From contig NZ_OY764190.1 in NCBI RefSeq assembly GCF_963668215.1, positions 496,001 to 560,000 of the forward strand: a DNA stretch of 64,000 bases. The letters run 5' to 3'. Below, piece after piece: positions 50,929-58,902 of this stretch. The DNA is from an uncultured Desulfosarcina sp. (lineage in GTDB: Bacteria > Desulfobacterota > Desulfobacteria > Desulfobacterales > Desulfosarcinaceae). Within the stretch, counting starts at the first letter, position 1. Every line of letters begins with the position of its first letter. Both the position numbers and the translations under genes were made by a program. The notes under the pieces were generated by a model. The model saw only the letters and a program-made list of their open reading frames with translations, did no database searches and was not told where the DNA came from.

Positions 50929-51440
50929 GCGTGACGGCATGGCACGAAGAGCCTATCAGCAAGAGGCATGACCGGCAGGCTTTCGACTGCGGTGAGGCGG
51001 CACTGAACGATTTTTTACAGCGTTACGCCTGCAAAAGCCATGAGCTTTGTGGTGCGAAAACCTTTCTCGCTATCGACGACGCCGACAAGAAAGCCATCCA
51101 CGGTTTCTACAGCCTGAGCCCTGCCTCCATCGAATACGCCCGAACGCCTGGCATCATACGGCGCGGGCTGGCCCGTTATGATGTGCCTGTTTTCCGGCTG
51201 GCGCGATTGGCCGTGGATCTCAAGATGCAAGGGCAGGGTTTTGGTGGTCAACTCCTGCTTGCAGCTGGCCGTCGCTGCCTGCTGGCCTCGCAGGAAGTAG
51301 GCGGCGTTGCGTTGCTCATTGACGCCAAAAACGACAGGGCTGCAAAATGGTATGCGGAATACGGTGCTGTGCCGATAGCGGATGTGCCGCTCACGTTGCT
51401 GCTGCCACTTTCAGTGATCGAGGCAGCACTGAGAAATTGA
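50925..51440 (+). CDS. tacT: GNAT acetyltransferase toxin (TacT family)
   Basis: 171 aa. GNAT fold with the acetyl-CoA loop in Val-Asp-Leu-Lys-Met-Gln-Gly-Gln-Gly-Phe-Gly-Gly-Gln-Leu-Leu (about 94-108) and the N-terminal Phe-Asp-Cys-Gly-Glu-Ala-Ala-Leu-Asn-Asp-Phe-Leu that marks TacT/AtaT-like toxins. C-terminal Trp-Tyr-Ala-Glu-Tyr-Gly-Ala contains the conserved Tyr. Such toxins acetylate aminoacyl-tRNA and stop translation. The frame is intact. Starts inside the antitoxin stop (ATGA), so the two are coupled. Confidence 0.92.
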   Translation: MSVTAWHEEPISKRHDRQAFDCGEAALNDFLQRYACKSHELCGAKTFLAIDDADKKAIHGFYSLSPASIEYARTPGIIRRGLARYDVPVFRLARLAVDLKMQGQGFGGQLLLAAGRRCLLASQEVGGVALLIDAKNDRAAKWYAEYGAVPIADVPLTLLLPLSVIEAALRN

Positions 51441-51477
51441 TGGTTTCGTAAGAAAGCCTTTTTATTAGTCCACCATT

Positions 51478-51819
51478 TTATGAAATCCAAGGCAACCACT
51501 CCGGATTGATCTTCCCCGCCAGCCAGAACAGCAGCATCCCCACGACCACCGTTCCCCCCAAAGACCGTTTCCACCAGGCAAAGGCAAACGTCGGGATAGC
51601 CACCCACAACTCCGGGCGCAGCAGGTCAAGGCTTCTTGGATCGTTGTCGAGGATCAGGGCCGGCAGCAGCAGCGCACTGAGAATGGCCGCCGGGATCAAC
51701 TCCAGCCACTGAACGAACCATTCCGGCAGGGATCGGCGCGAGAGATAGTGCAGGGGCAGCCAGCGGGGCAGGTAGGTCACCAGGCCCATGCCCACCAGGA
51801 GCAGCAGATAATCGGCCAT
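51478..51819 (-). CDS. azlD: AzlD family small membrane subunit of a branched-chain amino acid exporter
   Basis: 113 aa with four membrane spans. The Leu-Pro-Arg-Trp-Leu-Pro-Leu near residue 18 and Trp-Leu-Glu-Leu-Ile-Pro-Ala-Ala-Ile-Leu-Ser-Ala-Leu-Leu match AzlD. It works with AzlC in the inner membrane. It starts 4 nt after the azlC stop. Confidence 0.9.
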   Translation of the reverse strand: MADYLLLLVGMGLVTYLPRWLPLHYLSRRSLPEWFVQWLELIPAAILSALLLPALILDNDPRSLDLLRPELWVAIPTFAFAWWKRSLGGTVVVGMLLFWLAGKINPEWLPWIS

Positions 51820-51823
51820 GGTT

Positions 51824-52537
51824 TCAGCGCCTCCTCTTGGTTTTGCGTTGAACCAATACCCCCAGGGTGGCGGCGACGACGGAAGCGATGACGATATAGC
51901 TGTTTCCCGGTATCAGCAGCGCCAGCACCACGGCCGTCAATCCGGCGATCACGGCCGCAAGCAGGTGAATCCGCTTTCTGATCTGGAAGATCAGCAGGCA
52001 GATGAACATGGCGATCAGGGCATAGTCGATGCCAAGGGCCCCTTCGGGAATAAAGCGGCCGCCGATGCCGCCGGCCACGGTGCTGAAGAGCCAGACCAGG
52101 TTGGCGGAATGGTTGACCACCAGGGCCCGGGGCAGGTTCCAGGTGCGGGCATGGAAACGCGGCAGGTTGACGGCAAAGCTCTCGTCCGTCACGCCGTAGG
52201 CGAACAACGCCAGCAGGCCCCGATGGGCGGCACGCAGGTAGACGGCCAGGGCCGAACTCATCAGCACATGACGCAGATTCACCACAAAGGTGGTAGTAAC
52301 GATGGCCATGGCCGAAGCCCCGGCACTCAGCATGGCCACGGCAATGAACTGGGCGCTGCCGGCAAACACCAGGATGGACATCAGGCCGATCTGAAGCGGG
52401 GTCAGCCCCGCCTTCTGGGCCAGCACGCCGAAAGCCATGCCGATGGGCAGGTACCCCAGGCAGATCGGCCAGCCGGCGCTCAATCCCTCTTTAATCGTTT
52501 TTGAACGGGTATCGGATAATAGGGGCGTCATACGCAA
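51824..52537 (-). CDS. azlC: AzlC family branched-chain amino acid permease
   Basis: 237 aa. The AzlC signature Trp-Pro-Ile-Cys-Leu-Gly-Tyr-Leu-Pro-Ile-Gly-Met-Ala-Phe-Gly and Phe-Ala-Gly-Ser-Ala-Gln-Phe, followed by Asn-Leu-Arg-His-Val-Leu-Met-Ser, is clear. About six to seven spans. With AzlD it exports leucine, isoleucine and valine analogues. No Lrp-like regulator adjoins. Confidence 0.92.
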   Translation of the reverse strand: MRMTPLLSDTRSKTIKEGLSAGWPICLGYLPIGMAFGVLAQKAGLTPLQIGLMSILVFAGSAQFIAVAMLSAGASAMAIVTTTFVVNLRHVLMSSALAVYLRAAHRGLLALFAYGVTDESFAVNLPRFHARTWNLPRALVVNHSANLVWLFSTVAGGIGGRFIPEGALGIDYALIAMFICLLIFQIRKRIHLLAAVIAGLTAVVLALLIPGNSYIVIASVVAATLGVLVQRKTKRRR

Positions 52538-52565
52538 TACTCTCCAACGAAAACAATTTGTCGTT

Positions 52566-55500
52566 CTATATCATCCGTTCGATCTCGCCGATCTGCTTTT
52601 TCAGCCGTTTGGCCGATATCGGACCGTCGGTGCCCACCTCCTGGGCGAACACCGAGACCTTGTATTCCTCGATCATCCAGAAAAAGGCTTCCACCTCTGC
52701 CCTTTTTTCCGGTGAAGTGCTCGCATCCATGGCGGCCAGCATGCGGTTCAGGGCCTCGACGAAAGGTTCTACCATGGCCTGCCGGGAGCGGTCCTTATCC
52801 AGGTCGACGATTCCCCGCTGGACCCTGATGGAGGCGGCGTTCAGGTAGCGCACCAGATGAAAAAGGCGCTGCCGGTCATACAGGAGCACAAAGTTCTCGG
52901 GGACCAGACGGCTCAGTTCGCCTTTCCGGGCTTGCAGAAATTGGCCTACCACCGGTGCGGCAATGCGCTTTTTCTCCACCTCCAGGATGCGGCATTGGGC
53001 CTCATGGTGCGCCTCCACGACGGCAATGACGGCCTCGCGCAGGTCCTGACCGCATTGATGAATCCGGCCCTGGGCCAGTTCTTCCAGGCAGGTCTCGAAT
53101 GCCGCGCGGGTAAAAATGGATTTTGCGAACAGTTCCCGTGAGACGCACTGAAAGAGTTGTTTCTCGATGGCGGCCGGCCCGTCGAAATAGATGCTCTGGC
53201 GTTTGAGCAGACTCGGCAGCTTCAGGTTTTTTTTCAGAAATTTCAGGTCTTCGGCGAAATGACGGGCGAGCAGCGCCGCAACGCCTTCCCGGTGAGACTG
53301 CCGGGCCTCTTTCCCATCGGTGAACAACCGCAGGGCAATTCCATCGTTCTCGACCGCCAGCCGGGGGTACAATCGCCATCCGGCTTCCTTGCGTCGGTCG
53401 TCTTGAAGGAACTCGGGCAAATCGCCGAAATCCCACTCGGTGATGGTCTCCCGCTCCCACTTTCGCTTCAGCGCCTTTATGCCGCCGGGCAAAGCGGAAT
53501 CGGAGACCTCGCGGTCCAGCAGCGCTTCGTCCCTGCCGCTGGCCACCACCCGCCCCTTGGCATCGGTGATGGCCAGACGCAGCTTCAGGTGGTCGGCCAG
53601 TTCGTCCACGGGCCATGCCGATGCGGGAATATCCACCTTCAGGCGCTGAAAGAGAAAACGGCTCAAGGCAGTGGGCAGGCTTTCCTCTCCCCGGGGCATT
53701 TCATCGAGAATCAATTGAACGGTTTCGGCCACCGGCACCAGGCGCACCCGATGGGCCTTGGGCAGCCCCTTGATCAGGGCGGTAATCTTCTCTTCCAGCA
53801 GTCCCGGCACCACCCAGTCCAACTGCTGGCGGGGCACCTCCCCCGTGGCCTCGGCCGGAACGGTCAGGGTCACGCCGTCGGCCGCATGGCCCGGATCGAA
53901 AACATAATCGCAGCTCAAAACGCGGTGGCCCAGGTCCAGCTTGCGGGGGAACCGGTCCAGCACGGCCTCGTCGGGCCGGTAGCGAACCAGCATCTCCCGG
54001 TCCAGGCGCAAAAACTGGTCGCCGCCCTTCTTGCGGACAAGGTGGTTGAGGCTCCGCAGATCCGCTATGCCGGAAAGTCGCTGTTTGTAAAAATCCACCA
54101 GCACTTCGTCGTCCACCAGGATGTCCCTGCGCCGGATGCGGTCTTCCATGCCGCGCACCGCCTCCACCAGGTCGAGATTGTGGCGCAGAAACGCCGGCGG
54201 CTGCTTCACATCGCCTTCCACCAGGGCGCTGCGGATAAAGATATCCGCCGCCCGGTCCGGATCGATGCGGCCGAAGACCACTTGCCGGTCGACAACGATG
54301 GGCAGGCCGAACAGGGTCACCTGTTCTCTGGCCACCACCTGGCCGCGGTTTTTCTCCCAGTGGGGATCGGACCAGCTTTTGCGGCACAGGTCGCCGCCCA
54401 GCGGCTCCAGCCAGGCCACGTCGATCACCGCCGCCTGGCGGGCGAACAGGCGCGAGGTCTCCACCATCTCCGCCGCCACGATCCAGCCGCCCGGGTTTTT
54501 GAACAGGCCCGATCCGGGGAAAAGCATGGCCTCCCTGTCCCCGGCCGCCCGGTAGAAGACTTTCTCCTTTTGCATGGCGATGTTGGAGAGAAATCCGCTG
54601 AGAATGCAGCGGTGGATGGCGGCATACAGCGGATGAAAGGCTTGGTTGCGATCCGGGCTGGCGGTCAGAAGGTCTTTTAGGGGGTCACCTTGGGTCCGGC
54701 TTTCGTCGAAGCCCTGCTCTTTCAGGGCGTCGGCAATCTGGCGGTGGATATCCCGCCATTCCCGCACCCGCCGGAAGGAAAGGTAATGCCCGCGGCAGTA
54801 TTTTCTCAGCGCGCCGGTACTGCGCGGCCGTTCGGGGCCGTGATGCAGCGCCCGCCAGATGTTGAGAATGGTGATAAAATCGGACTGGGCATCCACAAAG
54901 GGGCGATGGGCCTGGTCGGCCAGGGCCTCTTTTTCCAGGGGCCGCTCGCGGACATCCTGGATGCTGAGGGCGGCGGCAATGATCACGATGGCGCCCAGGC
55001 AGTTTTCCTTGCGGGCCTCGATGAGCATGCGGGACAAGCGCGGGTCGATGGGCAGGCGCGCCATGGTGCGGCCGTTTTCCGTCAACCGGTAGGCGCTCCC
55101 GCCACGGGCCTTTTCCCTGCCAGCGATGGCGCCCAGCTCCAGCAGCAGATTGAATCCGTCCCGGACGCTCTTTTCCGCCGGCCGGTCGATGAAGGGAAAC
55201 CGGTCGATGTCGCCGAGCTTGAGGGCGATCATGCGCAGGATGACCTCGGCCAAGTTGGACCGCAGAATCTCGGGTTGGGTGAACAGGGGCCGGTTGAGGT
55301 AGTCCTTTTCGCTGAACAGGCGGATGCACACCCCGTTTTGCACCCGTCCGCAGCGGCCTTTGCGCTGATCGGCGCTGCTTCGCGAAACGGGCACCACCGG
55401 CAGCGCGGTGATGCGCGACCGCGGCACGTACCGGGAAATGCGCGCCAGCCCGGTATCCACTACATATTTGATTCCCGGAATGGTGATGGACGTCTCGGCC

Positions 55501-56561
55501 ACGTTGGTGGCCACGACAATCTTGCGGGCGGCGGTGCCGGCGAACACCCGGTGCTGCTCCCCTGCGCTGAGCCGGGCGAACAGGGGCAGGATATCGGTTC
55601 GCGGCAGATTGCGGCCGGCCAGCAGGTCGCAGGTCTCGCGGATATCCTGTTCGGTGGGCATGAAAACCAGGATGTCGCCCCGTGCGCGGCGCGCCACCAG
55701 CTCGTCAACAGCCGCCACGGCCGCCTCCACCGGCGTTCCCTCCTCCTTTTCCCGAGCCTCGTCGTCGGAGTAGAAATAGCGGGTTTCCACGGGATACATC
55801 CGCCCGGAAACTTCGATGACCGGTGCGTCGTCGAAGGCTTTGGAGAATTTCTCGGTGTCGATGGTCGCCGAGGTGACGATCAGCTTCAGGTTGCTGCGTT
55901 TGTGGACCAATTGTTTGAGAATGCCCAGCACGAAGTCGATGTTCAGGCTGCGCTCGTGGGCCTCGTCCACGATGATGGTGTCGTATTCGTTGAGCCAGGC
56001 GTCGCCCTGGGTTTCGGCCAGCAGGATGCCGTCGGTGACCACCTTGATGTAGGCCTCCGGAGAAGTGTTGTCCTGAAAGCGGATCTTGTAGCCGACCGAG
56101 CGGCCCAATTCCTCGCCCAGTTCCTCGGCGATGCGGGCCGCCACCGTCGTGGCGGCAATGCGCCGGGGCTGGGTGCAGGCGATCCTGCCGTCGATGCCGC
56201 GGCCGGCGGCCAGGCAGAACTTGGGAATCTGGGTGGTTTTTCCCGATCCGGTCTCACCGGAGACGATGGTGACGGGGTGGTTGCGGATGCTTTCGACAAT
56301 GGCTTCCTTGGCGCCGGTAATGGGCAGGTGGGGCAGATCGGAAAAGCGGGGCACCCCCGCAAGGCGGCGGCGACGTTTATCGACGGCCGTGCGGATGCGC
56401 GCAGTCAGATTGTCGAGTCGGCCTTCGAAGGCAGAGTCCGCCATTTTTTTTCGGCTGCGCACCAGACGGTCCAACTCCCGACGCAAAACGATGGCGTCGG
56501 CGTGCATCACCTTTTTCAGCAAGGCCCGCAGGGATTGGATCTGTTTATGGCTGTCTTTCAT
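52566..56561 (-). CDS. hrpA: ATP-dependent RNA helicase HrpA
   Basis: 1331 aa, the normal size for HrpA. Walker A is Gly-Glu-Thr-Gly-Ser-Gly-Lys-Thr-Thr-Gln, the DEAH box Asp-Glu-Ala-His-Glu-Arg, then Ser-Ala-Thr-Ile-Asp, and motif VI Asp-Gln-Arg-Lys-Gly-Arg-Cys-Gly-Arg. The HA2/OB region follows at about 450-620 and a long C-terminal DUF3418 domain completes the protein. HrpA is a DEAH-box 3'-5' RNA helicase linked to stalled-ribosome rescue and mRNA processing. The gene ends 28 nt before the azlC start on the same strand, but common transcription is uncertain. Confidence 0.95.
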   Translation of the reverse strand: MKDSHKQIQSLRALLKKVMHADAIVLRRELDRLVRSRKKMADSAFEGRLDNLTARIRTAVDKRRRRLAGVPRFSDLPHLPITGAKEAIVESIRNHPVTIVSGETGSGKTTQIPKFCLAAGRGIDGRIACTQPRRIAATTVAARIAEELGEELGRSVGYKIRFQDNTSPEAYIKVVTDGILLAETQGDAWLNEYDTIIVDEAHERSLNIDFVLGILKQLVHKRSNLKLIVTSATIDTEKFSKAFDDAPVIEVSGRMYPVETRYFYSDDEAREKEEGTPVEAAVAAVDELVARRARGDILVFMPTEQDIRETCDLLAGRNLPRTDILPLFARLSAGEQHRVFAGTAARKIVVATNVAETSITIPGIKYVVDTGLARISRYVPRSRITALPVVPVSRSSADQRKGRCGRVQNGVCIRLFSEKDYLNRPLFTQPEILRSNLAEVILRMIALKLGDIDRFPFIDRPAEKSVRDGFNLLLELGAIAGREKARGGSAYRLTENGRTMARLPIDPRLSRMLIEARKENCLGAIVIIAAALSIQDVRERPLEKEALADQAHRPFVDAQSDFITILNIWRALHHGPERPRSTGALRKYCRGHYLSFRRVREWRDIHRQIADALKEQGFDESRTQGDPLKDLLTASPDRNQAFHPLYAAIHRCILSGFLSNIAMQKEKVFYRAAGDREAMLFPGSGLFKNPGGWIVAAEMVETSRLFARQAAVIDVAWLEPLGGDLCRKSWSDPHWEKNRGQVVAREQVTLFGLPIVVDRQVVFGRIDPDRAADIFIRSALVEGDVKQPPAFLRHNLDLVEAVRGMEDRIRRRDILVDDEVLVDFYKQRLSGIADLRSLNHLVRKKGGDQFLRLDREMLVRYRPDEAVLDRFPRKLDLGHRVLSCDYVFDPGHAADGVTLTVPAEATGEVPRQQLDWVVPGLLEEKITALIKGLPKAHRVRLVPVAETVQLILDEMPRGEESLPTALSRFLFQRLKVDIPASAWPVDELADHLKLRLAITDAKGRVVASGRDEALLDREVSDSALPGGIKALKRKWERETITEWDFGDLPEFLQDDRRKEAGWRLYPRLAVENDGIALRLFTDGKEARQSHREGVAALLARHFAEDLKFLKKNLKLPSLLKRQSIYFDGPAAIEKQLFQCVSRELFAKSIFTRAAFETCLEELAQGRIHQCGQDLREAVIAVVEAHHEAQCRILEVEKKRIAAPVVGQFLQARKGELSRLVPENFVLLYDRQRLFHLVRYLNAASIRVQRGIVDLDKDRSRQAMVEPFVEALNRMLAAMDASTSPEKRAEVEAFFWMIEEYKVSVFAQEVGTDGPISAKRLKKQIGEIERMI

Positions 56562-56687
56562 CGATTTTCCTGTCTTGCTTCAGCCGGCGGCCGGTTGGCG
56601 CTTTTCTACCATGCCCGCAAGGGAATACAACCCTTTTCGGTGACAGCTCCAGGGCAATCGCATTTGGAAAGAACACCATCCAGATCA

Positions 56688-56813
56688 CCCCTCACCCCGG
56701 CCCTCTCCCCTCACTGGGGGAGGGAGTCGCGGTATGGAATGCTTTCCCATAAATGAACAAAGGTGATGGCTGCTTCCCCTCGCCCCTCTGGGGGAGAGGG
56801 ACTGGGTGAGGGG
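56688..56813. repeat. Inverted pair of CCCTCACCC/CCCTCTCCC repeat units
   Basis: Unit 1 at 56688-56726 and unit 2 at about 56774-56813 (ending GGGTGAGGGGG) are approximate reverse complements. Same family as 50185-50318 and 45009-45046. Confidence 0.8.
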
Positions 56814-56926
56814 GAATCAAGAAGGATGCGACCACAGGCCGCTCAATCGCCGTTCACAGATCACGGTTCACCGGCGACCGATCACTGATGAAGAACGAAG
56901 CGTAACACGGATATCGGGGCTACTTA

Positions 56927-57084
56927 GGGCTCGCGCAAAAATAACTTCACATTTTGAAAGCTGATGCATCCCACCCGCCTGCGTTGTGAAAATGCGACAT
57001 ATCCCCAATATGCCTTTCATTTTCACGCCTTGTCGGCCGGGCGCCTGAGCTACCAATTCTGCGAACTTATTTTTGCGCGAACCC
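56927..57084. repeat. MITE-like element with 22-bp terminal inverted repeats
   Basis: The ends are GGGCTCGCGCAAAAATAAC... (56927-56948) and the complement at 57063-57084; 20 of 22 positions match. Inside, GTGAAAATG (about 56986) and CATTTTCAC (about 57018) form a second hairpin. A 3-bp TTA flanks both ends and may be a target duplication. The element is 158 bp, has no coding capacity and sits just downstream of the PilZ gene stop. Confidence 0.72.
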
Positions 57085-57102
57085 TTACGAAACCGTCAAC
57101 CG

Positions 57103-57513
57103 TCACCGGTTGCTTTCATGGACGATTTCGGGAAAATGTCCTTCCTTGCAGATCAGGCCCTGGATGGGTTGGTCGAAGATCACGGAGAATCCCTTCTGGC
57201 TGCTGCGCGAGACCGTTCCTTTCACCCGAATCAGGTTTTCAAATTCGAATACCGGAAATTCGAGTTCGATGGGCTGTTCCGGAGAGATGCCCCGCGAGGT
57301 GCTGACAAAAATTCCCGTCGCCCCGATATTCTTGATGATATCCCGAAAGATTCCCTCCTTGACGGTGTACCGGGCGATAATATAGGCCGCCCGGCGGGGG
57401 AATCGCCTCTGTTTCCGATCGGAGCTTTGGTCCATTGCAGTCGTCGCGTTTGTCTTGAGCATTTCAGCACAGTTATTCGAAATATACCCGGTATCGGGGT
57501 TGCGTTTCATCAA
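57103..57513 (-). CDS. PilZ domain protein
   Basis: 136 aa, single PilZ domain from about residue 35. The c-di-GMP motif appears as Arg-Arg-Phe-Pro-Arg-Arg (Arg-x3-Arg) near 36-41 and Asn-Ile-Gly-Ala-Thr-Gly-Ile-Phe-Val near 62-70, a variant of the Asp/Asn-x-Ser-x2-Gly motif with Ala-Thr in place of Ser-x. Likely a cytoplasmic second-messenger effector for motility or envelope functions. The first Met has alternatives at codons 2 and 18. The MITE-like element lies 18 nt past its stop. Confidence 0.82.
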   Translation of the reverse strand: MMKRNPDTGYISNNCAEMLKTNATTAMDQSSDRKQRRFPRRAAYIIARYTVKEGIFRDIIKNIGATGIFVSTSRGISPEQPIELEFPVFEFENLIRVKGTVSRSSQKGFSVIFDQPIQGLICKEGHFPEIVHESNR

Positions 57514-57635
57514 CTCGATCGTCTCTGCGGCGTATCGTCAAAGGGACAACGCCTCTGAAAAACAAAAATCGAAGGGTTTATAGCACGGTTATCCGAATGT
57601 GCCAACTATGACCAGCCCGGAAACGACAATCGGCC

Positions 57636-57666
57636 CCGGCAAGCTACCGGAGCCGATCGGTTGTTG
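57636..57666 (-). terminator. Probable terminator of the DctQMP operon
   Basis: CAATCGGCCCCGG and CCGGAGCCGATCG pair (11 of 13) around a 7-nt loop, about 30 nt beyond the dctP stop on the minus strand. The following T-tract is short (GTTTCC), so strength is uncertain. Confidence 0.55.
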
Positions 57667-57697
57667 AATTGTTCTTTCGAAGACCGGAACCTGCCGG

Positions 57698-58843
57698 CTA
57701 TCCCTTCAGGGAAAATTTGGGCTGAATGAGATTATAGTAGGCCGTCTCGGAAACGCTGCCCCAGGTGCCGACCACTTTCTGGAACGCCCTGAAAGCGTCG
57801 TTGACCTTGGTGGCCACGGGAGTTTTGGCCGCCTCTTCCGCCACCACTTCGTTGGCCAGCTTGCGCAGATCGTCCAGGACCGGGTCGGGGAACCGCACCA
57901 GTTCTACCTTTTTCTCGTTGATCAGGGTCTGCAAAGCCTGGCCGTTCTGGGCATCGAACTGGGCAAGGACCCAGTGCTCGGTTTCAGTGCAGGCGGCGTC
58001 GATGATGTGCTTGAGATCCGCAGGCAGCTCGTCGTACACCTTTTTGTTGAAAAAGTACTCGAGATAGGTGCCCGGTTCGTGCCAGCCGGGATAATAGTAA
58101 TATTTGGCGGCCTGGTAGAAGCCCATGCGCAGGTCGTGCAACGGGCCCACCCACTCGGTGGCATCGATCACGCCGCGCTCCAGGGAGGTGAAAATTTCGC
58201 CGCCGGGCAAGAGGACCACCGTGCCGCCGGCCTTGGCCACAACCTTGCCGCCCAGGCCCGGGATTCTCATCTTGAGGCCCTTGTAATCGTCGATGGTCTC
58301 GATCTTCTTGTTGAACCACCCGCCCATCTGGACACCGGTGGAACCGCCGGGACGGGGCACCAGGTTGAAGGGCGCGTAAGTTTCTTCCCACAGCTCCAAG
58401 CCACCGCCGCCGTGGAACCAGGCGCTCATGCCCTGGCCGTTCATCCCGAAGGGCACCGCTGCGAACCACTGGGTGGCCGGCTCCTTGCCTGCCCAGTAGT
58501 AGGAGGCGCCGCTGCCCACTTCCACGGTCCCGTCGGAGACCGCCTGAAAACTTTCCAACGCAGGAACCAGTTCACCGGCGGCGAAAACCTGGATCTTGAT
58601 GCGGCCGTCGGAAAGTTCCTCGATACGTTTGGCCAGCCGCTCGCAGCCGTCCTGAAGCACGGGCAGTTTGGGCGGCCAGGTGGTTACCATTTTCCAGTTG
58701 TAGGTCTTTTTCGTTACCACGGCCGGAGCTTCGACTTTTTTCTCCGGTTCTTCTTTTTTCGAGCAGCCCATGACACCAGCCGTTGCAACGGCTGCGGCCG
58801 CCGCGCCGACCCCTGCCTTTTTCAGAAAATCTCTTCTCTTCAT
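57698..58843 (-). CDS. dctP: TRAP transporter solute-binding protein (DctP family)
   Basis: 381 aa. The N-terminus combines a Tat-like Arg-Arg-Asp-Phe-Leu-Lys-Lys with a lipobox Gly-Val-Met-Gly-Cys (Cys27), so it is probably a Tat-exported lipoprotein, unlike classic soluble DctP. Family marks include Trp-Lys-Met-Val-Thr-Thr-Trp-Pro-Pro, Ile-Lys-Val-Phe-Ala-Ala-Gly-Glu-Leu-Val, the Met-Arg-Ile-Pro-Gly-Leu-Gly-Gly arginine clamp, and Ile-Asp-Ala-Thr-Glu-Trp-Val-Gly-Pro. The Trp-Pro-Pro and Thr-Glu-Trp types bind 2-oxo acids or related monocarboxylates in characterised members. Third gene of the operon. Confidence 0.93.
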   Translation of the reverse strand: MKRRDFLKKAGVGAAAAAVATAGVMGCSKKEEPEKKVEAPAVVTKKTYNWKMVTTWPPKLPVLQDGCERLAKRIEELSDGRIKIQVFAAGELVPALESFQAVSDGTVEVGSGASYYWAGKEPATQWFAAVPFGMNGQGMSAWFHGGGGLELWEETYAPFNLVPRPGGSTGVQMGGWFNKKIETIDDYKGLKMRIPGLGGKVVAKAGGTVVLLPGGEIFTSLERGVIDATEWVGPLHDLRMGFYQAAKYYYYPGWHEPGTYLEYFFNKKVYDELPADLKHIIDAACTETEHWVLAQFDAQNGQALQTLINEKKVELVRFPDPVLDDLRKLANEVVAEEAAKTPVATKVNDAFRAFQKVVGTWGSVSETAYYNLIQPKFSLKG

Positions 58844-58902
58844 CGCTGGATCCTCCTCCTTGGGGTTAAGAAATCAGATGACGAAAACAACACCAAATTC
58901 AA

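Larger units (their letters stand above)
56562..57102. other. 541-nt repeat-filled gap between hrpA and the PilZ gene
   Basis: It consists of the CCCTCACCC-type inverted pair (56688-56813), a short TTCAC/ATCAC-rich stretch (56850-56890) and the MITE-like element at 56927-57084. No gene seen. Confidence 0.7.

Noticed and set aside
54690..56756. 688-codon open frame on the plus strand, opposite hrpA
   Set aside because: It is the antisense shadow of the high-GC hrpA gene; the translation is low-complexity Gly/Gln/Ala/His-rich with no domain. Similar long shadows lie opposite the acyl-CoA synthetase (42995-44725), the TAXI permease (39766-41088) and the kinase (3841-5013).
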